Of a stretch of 64,000 nt of DNA, positions 37,163-45,782 are shown in pieces (positions within the stretch are counted from its first letter, which is position 1; each line of letters begins with the position of its first letter). The notes below the pieces were generated by a model. The model was given only the letters and a program-made list of their open reading frames with translations, was not told the DNA's origin and ran no database searches. Where the stretch lies: assembly GCA_023954375.1 (NCBI GenBank), contig JAMLIC010000013.1:1-64000 (forward strand), in the 5' to 3' direction. The stretch is from Planctomycetota bacterium. GTDB taxonomy: Bacteria; Planctomycetota; J058. Both the position numbers and the translations under genes were made by a program.

Positions 37163-38122
37163 ATGTCCGACCTGCTCCTGTTCGCGCTGGGGAGCACCCG
37201 CCCGCTCGGCGAGGGGGTGAGCCGCGCCCTCGGCGCGCCGCTCGCGGCGCACGAGGAGCGCGAGTTCGAGTGGGGGCAGCACAAGGCGCGGCCGCTGGTG
37301 AACGTCCGCGGGCGCGACGCCTACGTGCTCCACTCGCTCCACGGCGAGCCGGGGCAGAGCGCCAACGACAAGCTCTGCCGCCTCCTCTTCTTCGTCGGCG
37401 CCCTGCGCGACGCCGGGGCGGGGCAGGTCACGGCCGTGGTCCCCTTCCTCTGCTACTCGCGCAAGGACAGGAGGACCAAGCCGCGCGACCCGGTGACGAC
37501 CCGCTACGTGGCGGCCCTCTTCGAGGCCGTGGGCACCGACCGCGTCGTCACGGTCGACGTCCACAACCTCGCCGCCTACCAGAACGCGTTCCGCTGCCGC
37601 GCGGAGCACCTCGAGGGGCGGCCGCTGTTCGTCGAGCGCCTCGCGCCCGGGCTGCGCGAGCAGGAGGTGGTCGTCGTCTCGCCGGACGCCGGCGGCGTCC
37701 ACCGGGCCGAGGCCTTCCGCGCCTCGCTCGCGCGCGCGCTCGGGCGGCCGGTCGAGCTGGCCTTCGTGGAGAAGCGCAGGAGCGAGGGGGTCGTCTCGGG
37801 CGACCTGCTGGCCGGCGACGTCCGCGGCCGCGCGGCGGTCGTGGTCGACGACATGATCAGCAGCGGCACGACGACCCTGCGCGCGGCGCGCCGCTGCCTC
37901 GACGCCGGCGCGACGCGCGTCCTGGCCGCCGCCTCGCACGCCGTGTTCACGCCGGGCGCCGACGAGGCCCTGGCCGACCCCGCGCTCGAGCGCGTGCTGG
38001 TGCTCGGCACGGCGCCGCCCCAGGGCCTCGTCGCCGCGCGCGACAAGGTCGAGGTCCTCGACGTGGCGCCGCTCCTCGGCGAGGCGGTCCGGCGCCTGCA
38101 CGAGGGCGGGTCGCTGGTGTGA
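37163..38122 (+). CDS. prs: Ribose-phosphate pyrophosphokinase (PRPP synthetase) homologue
   Basis: A 319-residue class I PRPP synthetase-like protein. It makes 5-phosphoribosyl-1-pyrophosphate from ribose 5-phosphate and ATP. Motifs are PFLCYSRKDRRTKPRDPVTTR (catalytic Lys-Arg region), VVTVDVHN (metal/ATP binding), VVVSPDAGG and the PRPP loop AVVVDDMISSGTT near residues 224-236. It starts 7 bp after the HypA-like gene with GGAGGAGGGG upstream, so it is probably cotranscribed with the hydrogenase. Lower similarity to canonical Prs in the first 30 residues suggests a divergent paralogue. Confidence 0.87.
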   Translation: MSDLLLFALGSTRPLGEGVSRALGAPLAAHEEREFEWGQHKARPLVNVRGRDAYVLHSLHGEPGQSANDKLCRLLFFVGALRDAGAGQVTAVVPFLCYSRKDRRTKPRDPVTTRYVAALFEAVGTDRVVTVDVHNLAAYQNAFRCRAEHLEGRPLFVERLAPGLREQEVVVVSPDAGGVHRAEAFRASLARALGRPVELAFVEKRRSEGVVSGDLLAGDVRGRAAVVVDDMISSGTTTLRAARRCLDAGATRVLAAASHAVFTPGADEALADPALERVLVLGTAPPQGLVAARDKVEVLDVAPLLGEAVRRLHEGGSLV

Positions 38123-38383
38123 TCGCGGCTGCGGCGGAGGATGGCGGGCGCTGCCGTTCGCCAGGGTGTCGCGCTTCGCGCGACACACCCTGGCCGCTCA
38201 GGCTCGGTCGGCGGCCAGGCGGCCGCAGTCCCTCGCCTTCGCGCGGACACGCCGGGCCCTCCTCCGCCTCGCCTGGGGCTCTCGCTGCGGAAGCGCGGTG
38301 AGGTGTGCTCGGAGGCGGTTCGGCGTCTGCGAAGACGGCCGAGCAAGCGCCGCGCCCGATAGGCCAACGACCGGGTTCGAGGA
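38117..38383 (+). repeat. Dispersed ~270 bp intergenic repeat, copy 2
   Basis: Counterpart of 25153-25430. It begins within the last codons of prs, so the TGA stop is part of the repeat. It fills the gap to the convergent kinase gene. Confidence 0.85.
38160..38194 (+). terminator. Hairpin inside repeat copy 2
   Basis: Left arm GCCAGGGTGTCGCGC and right arm GCGCGACACACCCTGGC close the same TTC loop with a 2-base bulge. The G-C pair of copy 1 has become A-T here, a compensated change. Confidence 0.6.
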
Positions 38384-38394
38384 TAGGTCCCAGG

Positions 38395-39411
38395 CTAGAG
38401 CGCCAGCGCGAGGTACTCCGCCGCGCGCCCGCGCCACTTCGCCGCGTCGGCGCGCGGGTCGAGCAGGTGCCACGCCGCGAGCGTGGCGCGCCGGCAGGCG
38501 CGGTAGCCGCGGTAGAAGGCGAGGAGCTCGGGCGGGAGCGGGTCGTGCGCCGCGCGCCGGTACTCGTCGAGGACCCAGCGGCCGACCCGGGGCGCCCCGA
38601 GCCGGTCGCACTCGAGCGCCAGGTAGGCGAGCTCGTCGGCCGGGTCGACGAGGCGCAGGGCGCGGTCGAACTCGAGGCAGTCGATCACGACCGGCTCGGG
38701 GCCGAGGTGGATGTGCTCGGGGCGCAGGTCGCCGTGCCCCTCGACGAGCCGCCCGTCGGCGGCGCGGCGGTCGAACAGCGCCGCGTCGGCCTCGAGGCGG
38801 GCGCGGAGCGCCTCCGTGACGCGCTCGACGCGGGCGCGGTCGACGCCGAACTCCGGCCGCGAGAGCTCGCGGCGGTCGCCCGCGAGCCCCCGGGCGAGGA
38901 AGGCGCGGTGCTCGGGCCCGCTGCGGTCGACGCGCTCGGCGTGGGCGTAGAAGCCGGCCAGGCGCCGCGCGACCGCGCGGACCTCGCCCTCGTCCGCCCG
39001 GCCCTCCCGGATCCGCCGGTCGAGGAAGGCGCCGGCGGGCAGCCGGCGCATGACGACCAGCCAGTCGATGACCTCCCGGGCGTCCGGGACCTCGCCCGGC
39101 GCGCCGAGCGCGAGCCGACCGGCCGGGTCGCGCGCGAGCGGCGCGACGCCCAGGTAGACGTCGGGCGCGAGGCGTCGGTTGAGCCGCACCTCCTCGGCCG
39201 CGTTGCGCCGCCGCGCCTCGAGCGGGCGCAGGTCGAGGCCGTCGTGGACGGCGGCCTTCTTCAGCTTGTAGGCGCGCGCGTCGGTGAGGAACACCCAGGA
39301 GAGGTGCGTCTCGATGACCGAGACCTCGCGCGGCGCCTCGCCCGGGTACGCCCCGGGCCGCGACAGGAACGAGACGGCCACGTCCGTCCAGCACACGTCG
39401 GGCGCACCCAC
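38395..39411 (-). CDS. Aminoglycoside-phosphotransferase-fold kinase (COG2187-like)
   Basis: A 338-residue protein matching the N-terminal kinase half of the COG2187 family. It has an early ETHLSWVFLTDARAYKLKK segment with the lysine, the catalytic loop EGHGDLRPEHIHL and the metal-binding IDCLEFDRALR. The usual C-terminal P-loop half of two-domain homologues is missing, so this is the single-domain form. The substrate is unknown. GTG 39411 with GCAGGGGG six bases upstream fits better than earlier starts, which read low-complexity sequence. Confidence 0.82.
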   Translation of the reverse strand: MGAPDVCWTDVAVSFLSRPGAYPGEAPREVSVIETHLSWVFLTDARAYKLKKAAVHDGLDLRPLEARRRNAAEEVRLNRRLAPDVYLGVAPLARDPAGRLALGAPGEVPDAREVIDWLVVMRRLPAGAFLDRRIREGRADEGEVRAVARRLAGFYAHAERVDRSGPEHRAFLARGLAGDRRELSRPEFGVDRARVERVTEALRARLEADAALFDRRAADGRLVEGHGDLRPEHIHLGPEPVVIDCLEFDRALRLVDPADELAYLALECDRLGAPRVGRWVLDEYRRAAHDPLPPELLAFYRGYRACRRATLAAWHLLDPRADAAKWRGRAAEYLALAL

Positions 39412-39607
39412 GCGAGCCCCCTGCGCTTGATGATGACACGCCCGGGCGCGCCGGGGCGGCGGCGCGCCTGCAGGGGACAGCGAGGCCGCGCCGCGCGCCA
39501 GGGGCGTCCCGCCGCGCGACCGCCGCGGGGGCGCGCGCGGTGGCAAGCGCTTCGCGACGGAGGAGCGCGACGCCCCCCCGCCGGGGGAGCGCCGGAGAGG
39601 CCCCGCC

Positions 39608-40030
39608 ATGAGGAAGCTCGCCGCCGCGCTGGTCACCGTCCTGTTCCTCGCCCTCCTGGCCTACCAGGTCCACCACGACCTGGTCCGCCAGGAGCCGTGG
39701 GCCGGCCATACGGCGCTCTCCACCCGGCTCGTGTTCGTGCTCGGCCCGCTGTGGCTCGCCGGCGCGGTGTGCGTGTGGCTCCGGAGCGACCTGGCCTGGT
39801 TCGGGATCCTGCCCGGCGTCCTGGCGACCCTCGTGCACGGGGTCGCCGTGGCGATCGGGGGCGCGACGCTGCTCGGGGCGCTCTACCTCGTGTGCGTCCC
39901 CGCGCTGCTCCTGCTCGCCCGCTACGCGCGCGCCGCCGACCCGATCGGCGCGCTGACCGCGCCCGAGCGGCCGGCGCGGGTGCCCGAGGGCGCGGCGCGG
40001 CGCGAGCGGCCGCTCGTCGGCAAGCGCTGA
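39608..40030 (+). CDS. Small membrane protein of unknown function
   Basis: A 140-residue protein with about four hydrophobic helices (LAAALVTVLFLALLAYQV, LVFVLGPLWLAGAVCVWL, FGILPGVLATLVHGVAVAIG, TLLGALYLVCVPALLLLA) and a charged Arg-rich C-terminal tail. ATG 39608 has GGAGAGG upstream. It is divergent from the kinase and 59 bp before the PHP gene. I do not recognise the family. Confidence 0.75.
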   Translation: MRKLAAALVTVLFLALLAYQVHHDLVRQEPWAGHTALSTRLVFVLGPLWLAGAVCVWLRSDLAWFGILPGVLATLVHGVAVAIGGATLLGALYLVCVPALLLLARYARAADPIGALTAPERPARVPEGAARRERPLVGKR

Positions 40031-40089
40031 GCGAGGGCCGGGGCCGCGGCGGGTCGAGCCGGCCGCCGCCGCGCGGCTACAGTGGGGGC

Positions 40090-40902
40090 GTGCGCTTCGA
40101 CCTCCACCTCCACACGACCCTGAGCGACGGCCGCGTCACCCCCGAGGCGCTGGTCTTCAAGGCCGCCGCGCGCGGCCTCGACCTGCTGGCCGTCACCGAC
40201 CACGACACGACGGCCGGCGTCGCCGCGGCGCAGGCCGAGGGCGAGGCGTGGGGCGTGCGCGTCGTGACGGGGGTGGAGCTGTCGGTCGACCTGCCGCTCG
40301 GCGACGACACGCTGTCGATCCACCTGATCTGCCTCGGCTTCGACCTCGACGACGCCGACCTGCAGGCGCTCTTGGCGCGGATCCGCGCCGCGCGCGGGGC
40401 GGCGGCGCGCGAGACGCTCGAGCGGCTGTCGCTCGCCGGCTACGCGGCGGCGCTGCCGGCGCACCTCCTCGAGACGAGCGACCGCACGCTCTGCCGCCCG
40501 CACCTGGCCGACGCGCTCGTGCGCGCGGGGCACGCGCGCTCGCGCAACGACGCGTTCGACCGCTTCCTCGCCAGCGACACCTACCGGACGCCCTACGCCC
40601 TGCCGACGGCCGAGGAGGCGATCCGGATCGTCCACCGCGCCGGCGGGCTGGCCGTGTGGGCCCACCCGCCGCCGGGCGAGATCGACCGCGGCGCGCCGGT
40701 CCTCACCGACCTGGGCCTCGACGGGCTCGAGGTCTTCCGGGCGTCGTTCAGGAGCTCGCCCGCCTCGCTCTACGCCGAGGAGGTCGCGCGCCACCACGGC
40801 CTCCTCGTCGGCGGCGGCAGCGACGCGCACGGGCTGACGATCGGCGAGTTCGCCCTGACCGACGAGCTGGCGTCGCCCCTGCTCCGGAGACTGACCCGCT
40901 GA
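40090..40902 (+). CDS. PHP-domain phosphoesterase (RNase AM/TrpH-like)
   Basis: A 270-residue PHP protein. The metal-binding motif FDLHLHTTLSDG opens the protein. TDHDTTAG, GVELSVD, CRPHLADAL, WAHPPPG and GGSDAHG supply further His/Asp ligands. The arrangement matches the YciV/TrpH group, some members of which are 5'-3' exonucleases acting on RNA ends or 3',5'-bisphosphates. GTG 40090 is used. Specificity is inferred from family only. Confidence 0.9.
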   Translation: MRFDLHLHTTLSDGRVTPEALVFKAAARGLDLLAVTDHDTTAGVAAAQAEGEAWGVRVVTGVELSVDLPLGDDTLSIHLICLGFDLDDADLQALLARIRAARGAAARETLERLSLAGYAAALPAHLLETSDRTLCRPHLADALVRAGHARSRNDAFDRFLASDTYRTPYALPTAEEAIRIVHRAGGLAVWAHPPPGEIDRGAPVLTDLGLDGLEVFRASFRSSPASLYAEEVARHHGLLVGGGSDAHGLTIGEFALTDELASPLLRRLTR

Positions 40903-41071
40903 ACGGGATCGTCGGCGACATGGGGGTCGACCCGGTCCGAGTCCAGCCCCGCCGCTGCCGGGGCACCTGGGGCGCTCCGCCGCAGAAGCCATAAGTGCTG
41001 TCCGAGCAGCGTGGTAACGAGAGTCGGGTAGGGAAGAACCCCCGAACTGTGGCGTAATGCTGCACCCGGAC

Positions 41072-41077
41072 TAGAAT
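41072..41077 (+). promoter_or_regulatory. Candidate -10 box TAGAAT before the radical SAM gene
   Basis: Located 78 bp before the proposed start in a 252 bp gap that otherwise shows no gene. No convincing -35. Confidence 0.3.
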
Positions 41078-41154
41078 CGTGCTCACCTGCGCCACTGGGA
41101 GTCGAGGGAGCGTTTCCCTCGTCCCACCTCGGGCGAGCACTCCGAGAGCGTCGA

Positions 41155-42786
41155 TTGCAGCACCCTGCCGTCTTGGAGCCCAGGGCCGACGTCGGCCCGA
41201 CTCCGACCGCGCCGAGCAGGCGCCTGTCGATCTGCCTCATCAACCCGAAGTTCGAGCCCTCCTACTGGGGCTTCGACTTCGCCTTGCCGCTGTACCCCGG
41301 CGACAAGCGCTGCACGATGATCACCGGCGCGCTCCCGACGCTCGCCGGCCTCGTGCCGGCCGGGCACGACGTCACGATCGTCGACGAGAACGTCGAGGAG
41401 ATCGACTGGTCCGCGATCACCCGCTACGACCTCGTCGGGGTGACGGGCATGATCGTGCAGAAGCGCCGCATGCGGGAGATCCTCCTCCGGCTCAAGGAGC
41501 TGAAGGTCTTCGCCGTGGTCGGCGGCGCGTACGCCTCGGTCGACCGCGACTTCTTCGAGCGCGAGCAGCTCGCCGCGGTCCTCTTCTCGGGCGAGGCCGA
41601 GACCACCTGGCCGCGGTTCGTCGAGGACTTCGCCGCCGGCCGCGCCACGCAGACCTACTACGAGCAGGCCGACCGGACCGACATGACGACGGTCCCGCGG
41701 CCGCGTTACGACCTGCTCAAGGTCGATCGCTACGCGTCCGGGGCGCTGCAGTTCTCGCGCGGCTGCCCGTTCCAGTGCGAGTTCTGCGACATCATCGTCA
41801 CGTTCGGCCGCAAGCCGCGCACGAAGCACCCCGACCAGGTGATCGCCGAGCTCGAGGACATGCGCCGGGCCGGCTTCCACTCGGTGTTCATCGTCGACGA
41901 CAACTTCATCGGCAACAAGAAGGCCGCCAAGGAGCTCCTCGAGCGCCTGGTCGAGTGGCAGGAGAAGAACGGCTTCCCGCTGCGCCTCTCGACCGAGGCG
42001 AGCGTGAACCTCGCCGACGACCCGCGCCTGCTCGAGCTCATGTACAAGGCGAACTTCCGCCACGTGTTCATGGGGATCGAGTCGCCGCGCGCCGACTCGC
42101 TCCTCGAGGTGAAGAAGCTCCAGAACACGCACGGCGACTCGCTCGAGGCGAAGCTGGCGCGCATCCAGAACGCCGGGATCGACATTCACGCCGGGTTCAT
42201 CGTCGGCTTCGACAGCGACGACGACAAGATCTTCGAGGACCAGTTCCGGTTCATCCAGGACAACGGGATCCTCCTGGCCATGGTCGGCATGCTGGGCGCG
42301 ATCCCCAAGACGCCGCTCTACGACCGGCTGAAGAAGGAGGGGCGGCTCGTCGAGGACGACCCGAACCTCAACTTCGTCCCCAAGCAGATGAGCCGCGAGG
42401 CGCTGCAGAAGGGCTACTGGAAGCTGCTCGAGCGGCTCTACTCGCCCGAGGCCTTCCTCGAGCGCTACTTCCGCTCCTACCGGTACCCCGAGTACCACAA
42501 GCGCCGCGCCGAGATCTCCCGGAAGGCGAGCGAGGGCAAGACGGTCCCGACGCTGCTCTACGGGCTGGCGCTGCTCGGCTCGATCACGAAGACGCTGGTG
42601 AAGGACGGGGCCGTCCGCTCGGTCGGCAGCGTCTACGCCAAGTACTTCGTCAAGTCGAACCTGAAGTACCGGCGCGACGTGATCGGCTTCGCGCAGTTCA
42701 TGAACCGGTGCGTGACCCACTGGCACTTCTACAAGTTCACCCAGCTGGCGATCGCCGGGCGGCTGCGCACGTACAACTCGGGCTGA
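41155..42786 (+). CDS. B12-binding radical SAM protein (DUF4070 type)
   Basis: A 543-residue enzyme. An N-terminal cobalamin-binding-like domain (LINPKFEPSYWGF, VGVTGMIVQ, VGGAYAS) precedes a radical SAM barrel with CxxxCxxC (Cys204, Cys208, Cys211 in RGCPFQCEFCDI). A C-terminal DUF4070 region contains FMGIESPRADSL, HAGFIVGFDSD and MLGAIPKTPLYDRL. The family includes hopanoid methylases such as HpnP and other lipid or cofactor C-methylases; hopanoid work here is only a possibility. The start is uncertain: the TTG at 41155 is the only plausible codon before the conserved N-terminus. Confidence 0.88.
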   Translation: MQHPAVLEPRADVGPTPTAPSRRLSICLINPKFEPSYWGFDFALPLYPGDKRCTMITGALPTLAGLVPAGHDVTIVDENVEEIDWSAITRYDLVGVTGMIVQKRRMREILLRLKELKVFAVVGGAYASVDRDFFEREQLAAVLFSGEAETTWPRFVEDFAAGRATQTYYEQADRTDMTTVPRPRYDLLKVDRYASGALQFSRGCPFQCEFCDIIVTFGRKPRTKHPDQVIAELEDMRRAGFHSVFIVDDNFIGNKKAAKELLERLVEWQEKNGFPLRLSTEASVNLADDPRLLELMYKANFRHVFMGIESPRADSLLEVKKLQNTHGDSLEAKLARIQNAGIDIHAGFIVGFDSDDDKIFEDQFRFIQDNGILLAMVGMLGAIPKTPLYDRLKKEGRLVEDDPNLNFVPKQMSREALQKGYWKLLERLYSPEAFLERYFRSYRYPEYHKRRAEISRKASEGKTVPTLLYGLALLGSITKTLVKDGAVRSVGSVYAKYFVKSNLKYRRDVIGFAQFMNRCVTHWHFYKFTQLAIAGRLRTYNSG

Positions 42787-42871
42787 GCCAGGCCCGTCCC
42801 CTCCTGGCCGGCGGGCCCGCGCCCCTGGCGCGGCGCGGCGCTTGCGCCGCGTCCTCCGCAAGGAGGACGAG

Positions 42872-43381
42872 ATGGACAGCGAGCGCAGCAGCACCCTGGG
42901 CGCCGACCTGCTCGTCGGCGCGGCCGCCGGCGCCCTCGCCAGCGCGGTGACCGCCGGCGCGGACCGGCTGCTCGACCCGCTCGTGAGCGAGGACGCGCGG
43001 CGTCGCGAGCGCGCGGTCCGCGAGGGGCCGGGCCACGACGTGGCGGCCGCCGCCTTCGCTCGCCGCCTCGCCGGGCCCGGCGCCGACGCGCGCGCCCTCC
43101 GCCGCGGCCGCGCGCTCTTCGGCCTGCTCTTCGGCGTGGGCTGGGGGCTCGTCTACGCGGCGGTGCGGCGGCGCCAGCCCGCGGCGGCCCGCGCCGCGGG
43201 GCTCCCCTTCGCGGTGCCGTTCTTCCTCGCCTGCGACGGCGCGATCGCCCCCCTCACGGGGCTGAGCCCGTCCCCGCGGGCGCTGCCCTGGCAGGTCAAC
43301 GCCAAGGAGCTCGCCAACCACGCCGTGTGGACGGCGGCGGCCGAGCTCGTCACGCGGGCGGTGGGCCGACGCAGGTCGTAG
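42872..43381 (+). CDS. DUF1440-like membrane protein
   Basis: A 169-residue protein with two to three hydrophobic segments (LLVGAAAGALASAVTAG, LFGLLFGVGWGLVYAAV, GLPFAVPFFLACDGAI). It resembles the DUF1440/YagU inner-membrane family. ATG 42872 is preceded by a perfect AAGGAGG at 42860-42866. It has no clear functional link with its neighbours. Confidence 0.7.
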   Translation: MDSERSSTLGADLLVGAAAGALASAVTAGADRLLDPLVSEDARRRERAVREGPGHDVAAAAFARRLAGPGADARALRRGRALFGLLFGVGWGLVYAAVRRRQPAAARAAGLPFAVPFFLACDGAIAPLTGLSPSPRALPWQVNAKELANHAVWTAAAELVTRAVGRRRS

Positions 43382-43511
43382 GCGTCGCGCGACGTTCGGC
43401 AGAGGAGCCAGACGCCAACAGCCGCCCACTCAGCGTTGTGGCAAAAGGGGGCAGCCGCTGATGGCGACCAGACCGTGGCGGCGGCCCACGCCCGGCAGGT
43501 ATGAGAGTTCC

Positions 43512-43534
43512 CCGCGCCGATCGGCGCGGAGGGG
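43512..43534 (+). promoter_or_regulatory. Perfect palindrome overlapping the mgtE ribosome-binding site
   Basis: CCGCGCCGATCGGCGCGG (43512-43529) runs into the GGAGGGG Shine-Dalgarno at 43528-43534, four bases before the ATG. Folding would partly hide the ribosome-binding site. Confidence 0.5.
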
Positions 43535-43537
43535 ACC

Positions 43538-44950
43538 ATGGGGGGCGTCGGGGGGGACGAGGAGGTCGTCAAGCGGGCGGTCCCGCTGGCGGACCTGTCC
43601 GGGGTGGAGGAGGCGCTCCAGCGCCGCGGCGACAAGGGCCCGCTGGTCGAGGCCCTGCGCAAGGTGCGCCCGGCGGACGTCGGGCGCGAGTTCTCGCGCT
43701 ACACCGTGAGCGACTGCCGGCGCGTGCTCGAGGCGGTGGACGACCGCCGCGGCGCCGCCATGCTGCGCAGCGCGCACCCGACCGTCGCCGCGCAGGTGCT
43801 CCTCCTGTGCGACCGCGAGCACGCGGCGCGCATGCTGCGCTTCCTGCACCTCGACGTGCAGACGGCGATCCTGGGCACGCTCGAGCCCGAGGAGCGGCTG
43901 TTCGTCGGCGAGGCGCTGACCGACGACGAGCGCCGGCAGGTCGAGCGCCTGCTCAGCCACGGCGAGACGGCGGTCGGCCGCCTCATGACGCCCAAGGTCT
44001 GGGCGGTCGAGCAGGGCAAGTCGGCGGGCGACGCGATGGCGGCCCTGCGCGAGCGGCGCGACGACGTCGAGGTCGCGGCCAACTGCTACGTCGTGGACGC
44101 CGAGCGGCGCGTGGTCGGCGTGATCCCGCTGCGCGAGGTGTCGATCGCCGCGCCGGAGGCGCCGCTCGACGACCTGATGACCCGCGACGTGCTCACGGTC
44201 AACGAGCACGCCGAGCGCGGCGACGCGGCCGAGATCATCATCACGCACAACTTCCTCTCGCTGCCGGTCGTCGACGACGAGCGGCGCCTCGTCGGCGCCG
44301 TCACGGTCGACGACCTGCTCGACGCCGCGCTGGCGCACGTCGGGACCGGCCTCCTCAACCAGGGCGGCGTGGCCGGCAAGGTGGCCGCGGCGCTGCCCTA
44401 CTTCCAGACCCCGATCACGCGGGTCGTGCGCAGCCGCGTCACGTGGCTCGTGCTCCTGTTCGTGGCCGAGACGGCCACGGGCACGGTCCTGCGCGCGTTC
44501 GAGCACGAGCTCGACAAGCACGTGGCGCTGGCGTTCTTCATCCCGCTCCTGATCGGCACCGGCGGCAACGCCGGCTCGCAGACCGTGTCGACGATCATCC
44601 GCGCCCTGGCGCTCGGCGAGATCGTCGTGCGCGACGCCCTGCGCGTCCTGTGGAAGGAGGTCGCCACGGGCTTCCTCCTGGGCGTCCTCCTGGGGGCGAT
44701 CGCCTACGGCCGCGCGCTCATGTGGGGCGTCGGGGTCCCGGTGGCCGCCAGCGTGGCGCTGACGATCCTCGTCGTGTGCACGTGGGCGAACCTCGTCGGC
44801 TCGTTGATCCCGATCGGCGCCCAGCGCCTCGGGATCGACCCGACCGTGATCTCCGGGCCGCTGATCACGACGCTCGTCGACGCGACCGGGCTCCTGATCT
44901 ACCTGACGATCGCCATGACGATCCTCGGGATGACGGCCCAGCCGGTGTAG
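43538..44950 (+). CDS. mgtE: MgtE-family magnesium transporter
   Basis: A 470-residue protein with the MgtE layout. An N-terminal superhelical domain (residues ~10-130) and two CBS domains (~140-260; RLMTPKVWAVEQ and DLMTRDVLTVNEH) sense magnesium. Five C-terminal helices hold the selectivity motif GTGGNAGSQT near 340-350. It carries Mg2+ down its gradient into the cytoplasm and closes when Mg2+ binds the CBS region. The ATG follows a GGAGGGG site embedded in a palindrome. Confidence 0.95.
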   Translation: MGGVGGDEEVVKRAVPLADLSGVEEALQRRGDKGPLVEALRKVRPADVGREFSRYTVSDCRRVLEAVDDRRGAAMLRSAHPTVAAQVLLLCDREHAARMLRFLHLDVQTAILGTLEPEERLFVGEALTDDERRQVERLLSHGETAVGRLMTPKVWAVEQGKSAGDAMAALRERRDDVEVAANCYVVDAERRVVGVIPLREVSIAAPEAPLDDLMTRDVLTVNEHAERGDAAEIIITHNFLSLPVVDDERRLVGAVTVDDLLDAALAHVGTGLLNQGGVAGKVAAALPYFQTPITRVVRSRVTWLVLLFVAETATGTVLRAFEHELDKHVALAFFIPLLIGTGGNAGSQTVSTIIRALALGEIVVRDALRVLWKEVATGFLLGVLLGAIAYGRALMWGVGVPVAASVALTILVVCTWANLVGSLIPIGAQRLGIDPTVISGPLITTLVDATGLLIYLTIAMTILGMTAQPV

Positions 44951-44967
44951 CGACGGGTCAGCGCCGT

Positions 44968-44995
44968 CCCGCCCGCGCGCGAGGTCGCGGGCGGG
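44968..44995 (+). terminator. Hairpin after mgtE
   Basis: CCCGCCCGCG pairs with CGCGGGCGGG across an 8-base loop, 17 bp after the stop codon. No T tract. Confidence 0.6.
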
Positions 44996-45089
44996 GCACG
45001 CGTTAGGCGCGCCAGGGCGTGGCGAACCCTCCCCGAACCACTCGCGGACGACTACGCTCCGGGCATGGGGGGTGTGAGAGGTCACCTCC

Positions 45090-45758
45090 ATGCTCCGACT
45101 CGCGCTCGTCGGCCTCGCGGCGCTGCCGCTGTGCGCCATCAACCTGCACGTCGAGGTCGAGCCCTCGGCCCGGATCACCCGCCGGGTGCTCTTCGTGGTC
45201 GACCGCTCGGGGAGCATGCACGGCGACCACTTCTCGCGCGCGCTCGACGCGGTGCGCTCGATGCTCGAGCAGTCGACCGACGAGCTCGAGTTCGCCCTGC
45301 TGGCCTTCAACGACGTGCCGACCCGCTGGCCGGGCGTGCCCGAGACCGACCGGCCGCGGCCGGTCCCGCCGGGCTGGGCGGCGCTCCCCTCCGACACGGC
45401 CCTGACGAAGGCGAACGGCTGGCTGGAGGAGATGGGCGCCGGCGGCGACACGCTGATCATCCCGGCGCTCCGCGCCGCGCTCGTCGAGCCGCGCGACGAC
45501 CTGTCGGTCGTCCTCGTCACGGACGGCCTGTTCGGGCGCGAGCGCACCGACGACATCATGGGCACGATCGCCAACCTGCAGGAGCAGCGCGAGCGCGACG
45601 GCCACGGCCGCGCGGTGATCGCCTGCTACGGCCTCGGCCCGTCGCAGAAGATCCTCGCCCGCATCGGCGAGGTCGGCGGCGGCGGCTACGTGCGCGAGGA
45701 CATGGACTTCGAGGACGAGCCGCCGGGGCTCCTGCCGCCGACGAAGTCGTTCCGGTAG
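45090..45758 (+). CDS. Secreted vWA domain protein
   Basis: A 222-residue protein with an N-terminal signal or anchor (LRLALVGLAALPLCAINL) and one von Willebrand A domain. The MIDAS motif is VVDRSGSMHG near residues 36-45, with the later metal-site Thr/Asp in GAGGDTLI and LVTDGLFG. It is probably an extracytoplasmic metal-dependent binding module. It sits 24 bp before a transmembrane kinase gene, suggesting a functional link (inference). ATG 45090 follows GAGAGGTC. Confidence 0.83.
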   Translation: MLRLALVGLAALPLCAINLHVEVEPSARITRRVLFVVDRSGSMHGDHFSRALDAVRSMLEQSTDELEFALLAFNDVPTRWPGVPETDRPRPVPPGWAALPSDTALTKANGWLEEMGAGGDTLIIPALRAALVEPRDDLSVVLVTDGLFGRERTDDIMGTIANLQEQRERDGHGRAVIACYGLGPSQKILARIGEVGGGGYVREDMDFEDEPPGLLPPTKSFR

Positions 45759-45782
45759 TCCGCGGCGGGCCGACCCGTCACA

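Noticed and set aside
40903..41154. tRNA-like sequence (GGTCCGAGTCC) in the gap before the radical SAM gene.
   Set aside because: No acceptor, D or anticodon stems can be drawn around it.
43382..43537. Magnesium riboswitch (M-box) ahead of mgtE.
   Set aside because: A GACGCCAA string is present, but the conserved M-box core and helices could not be matched by eye; a covariance-model search would decide.
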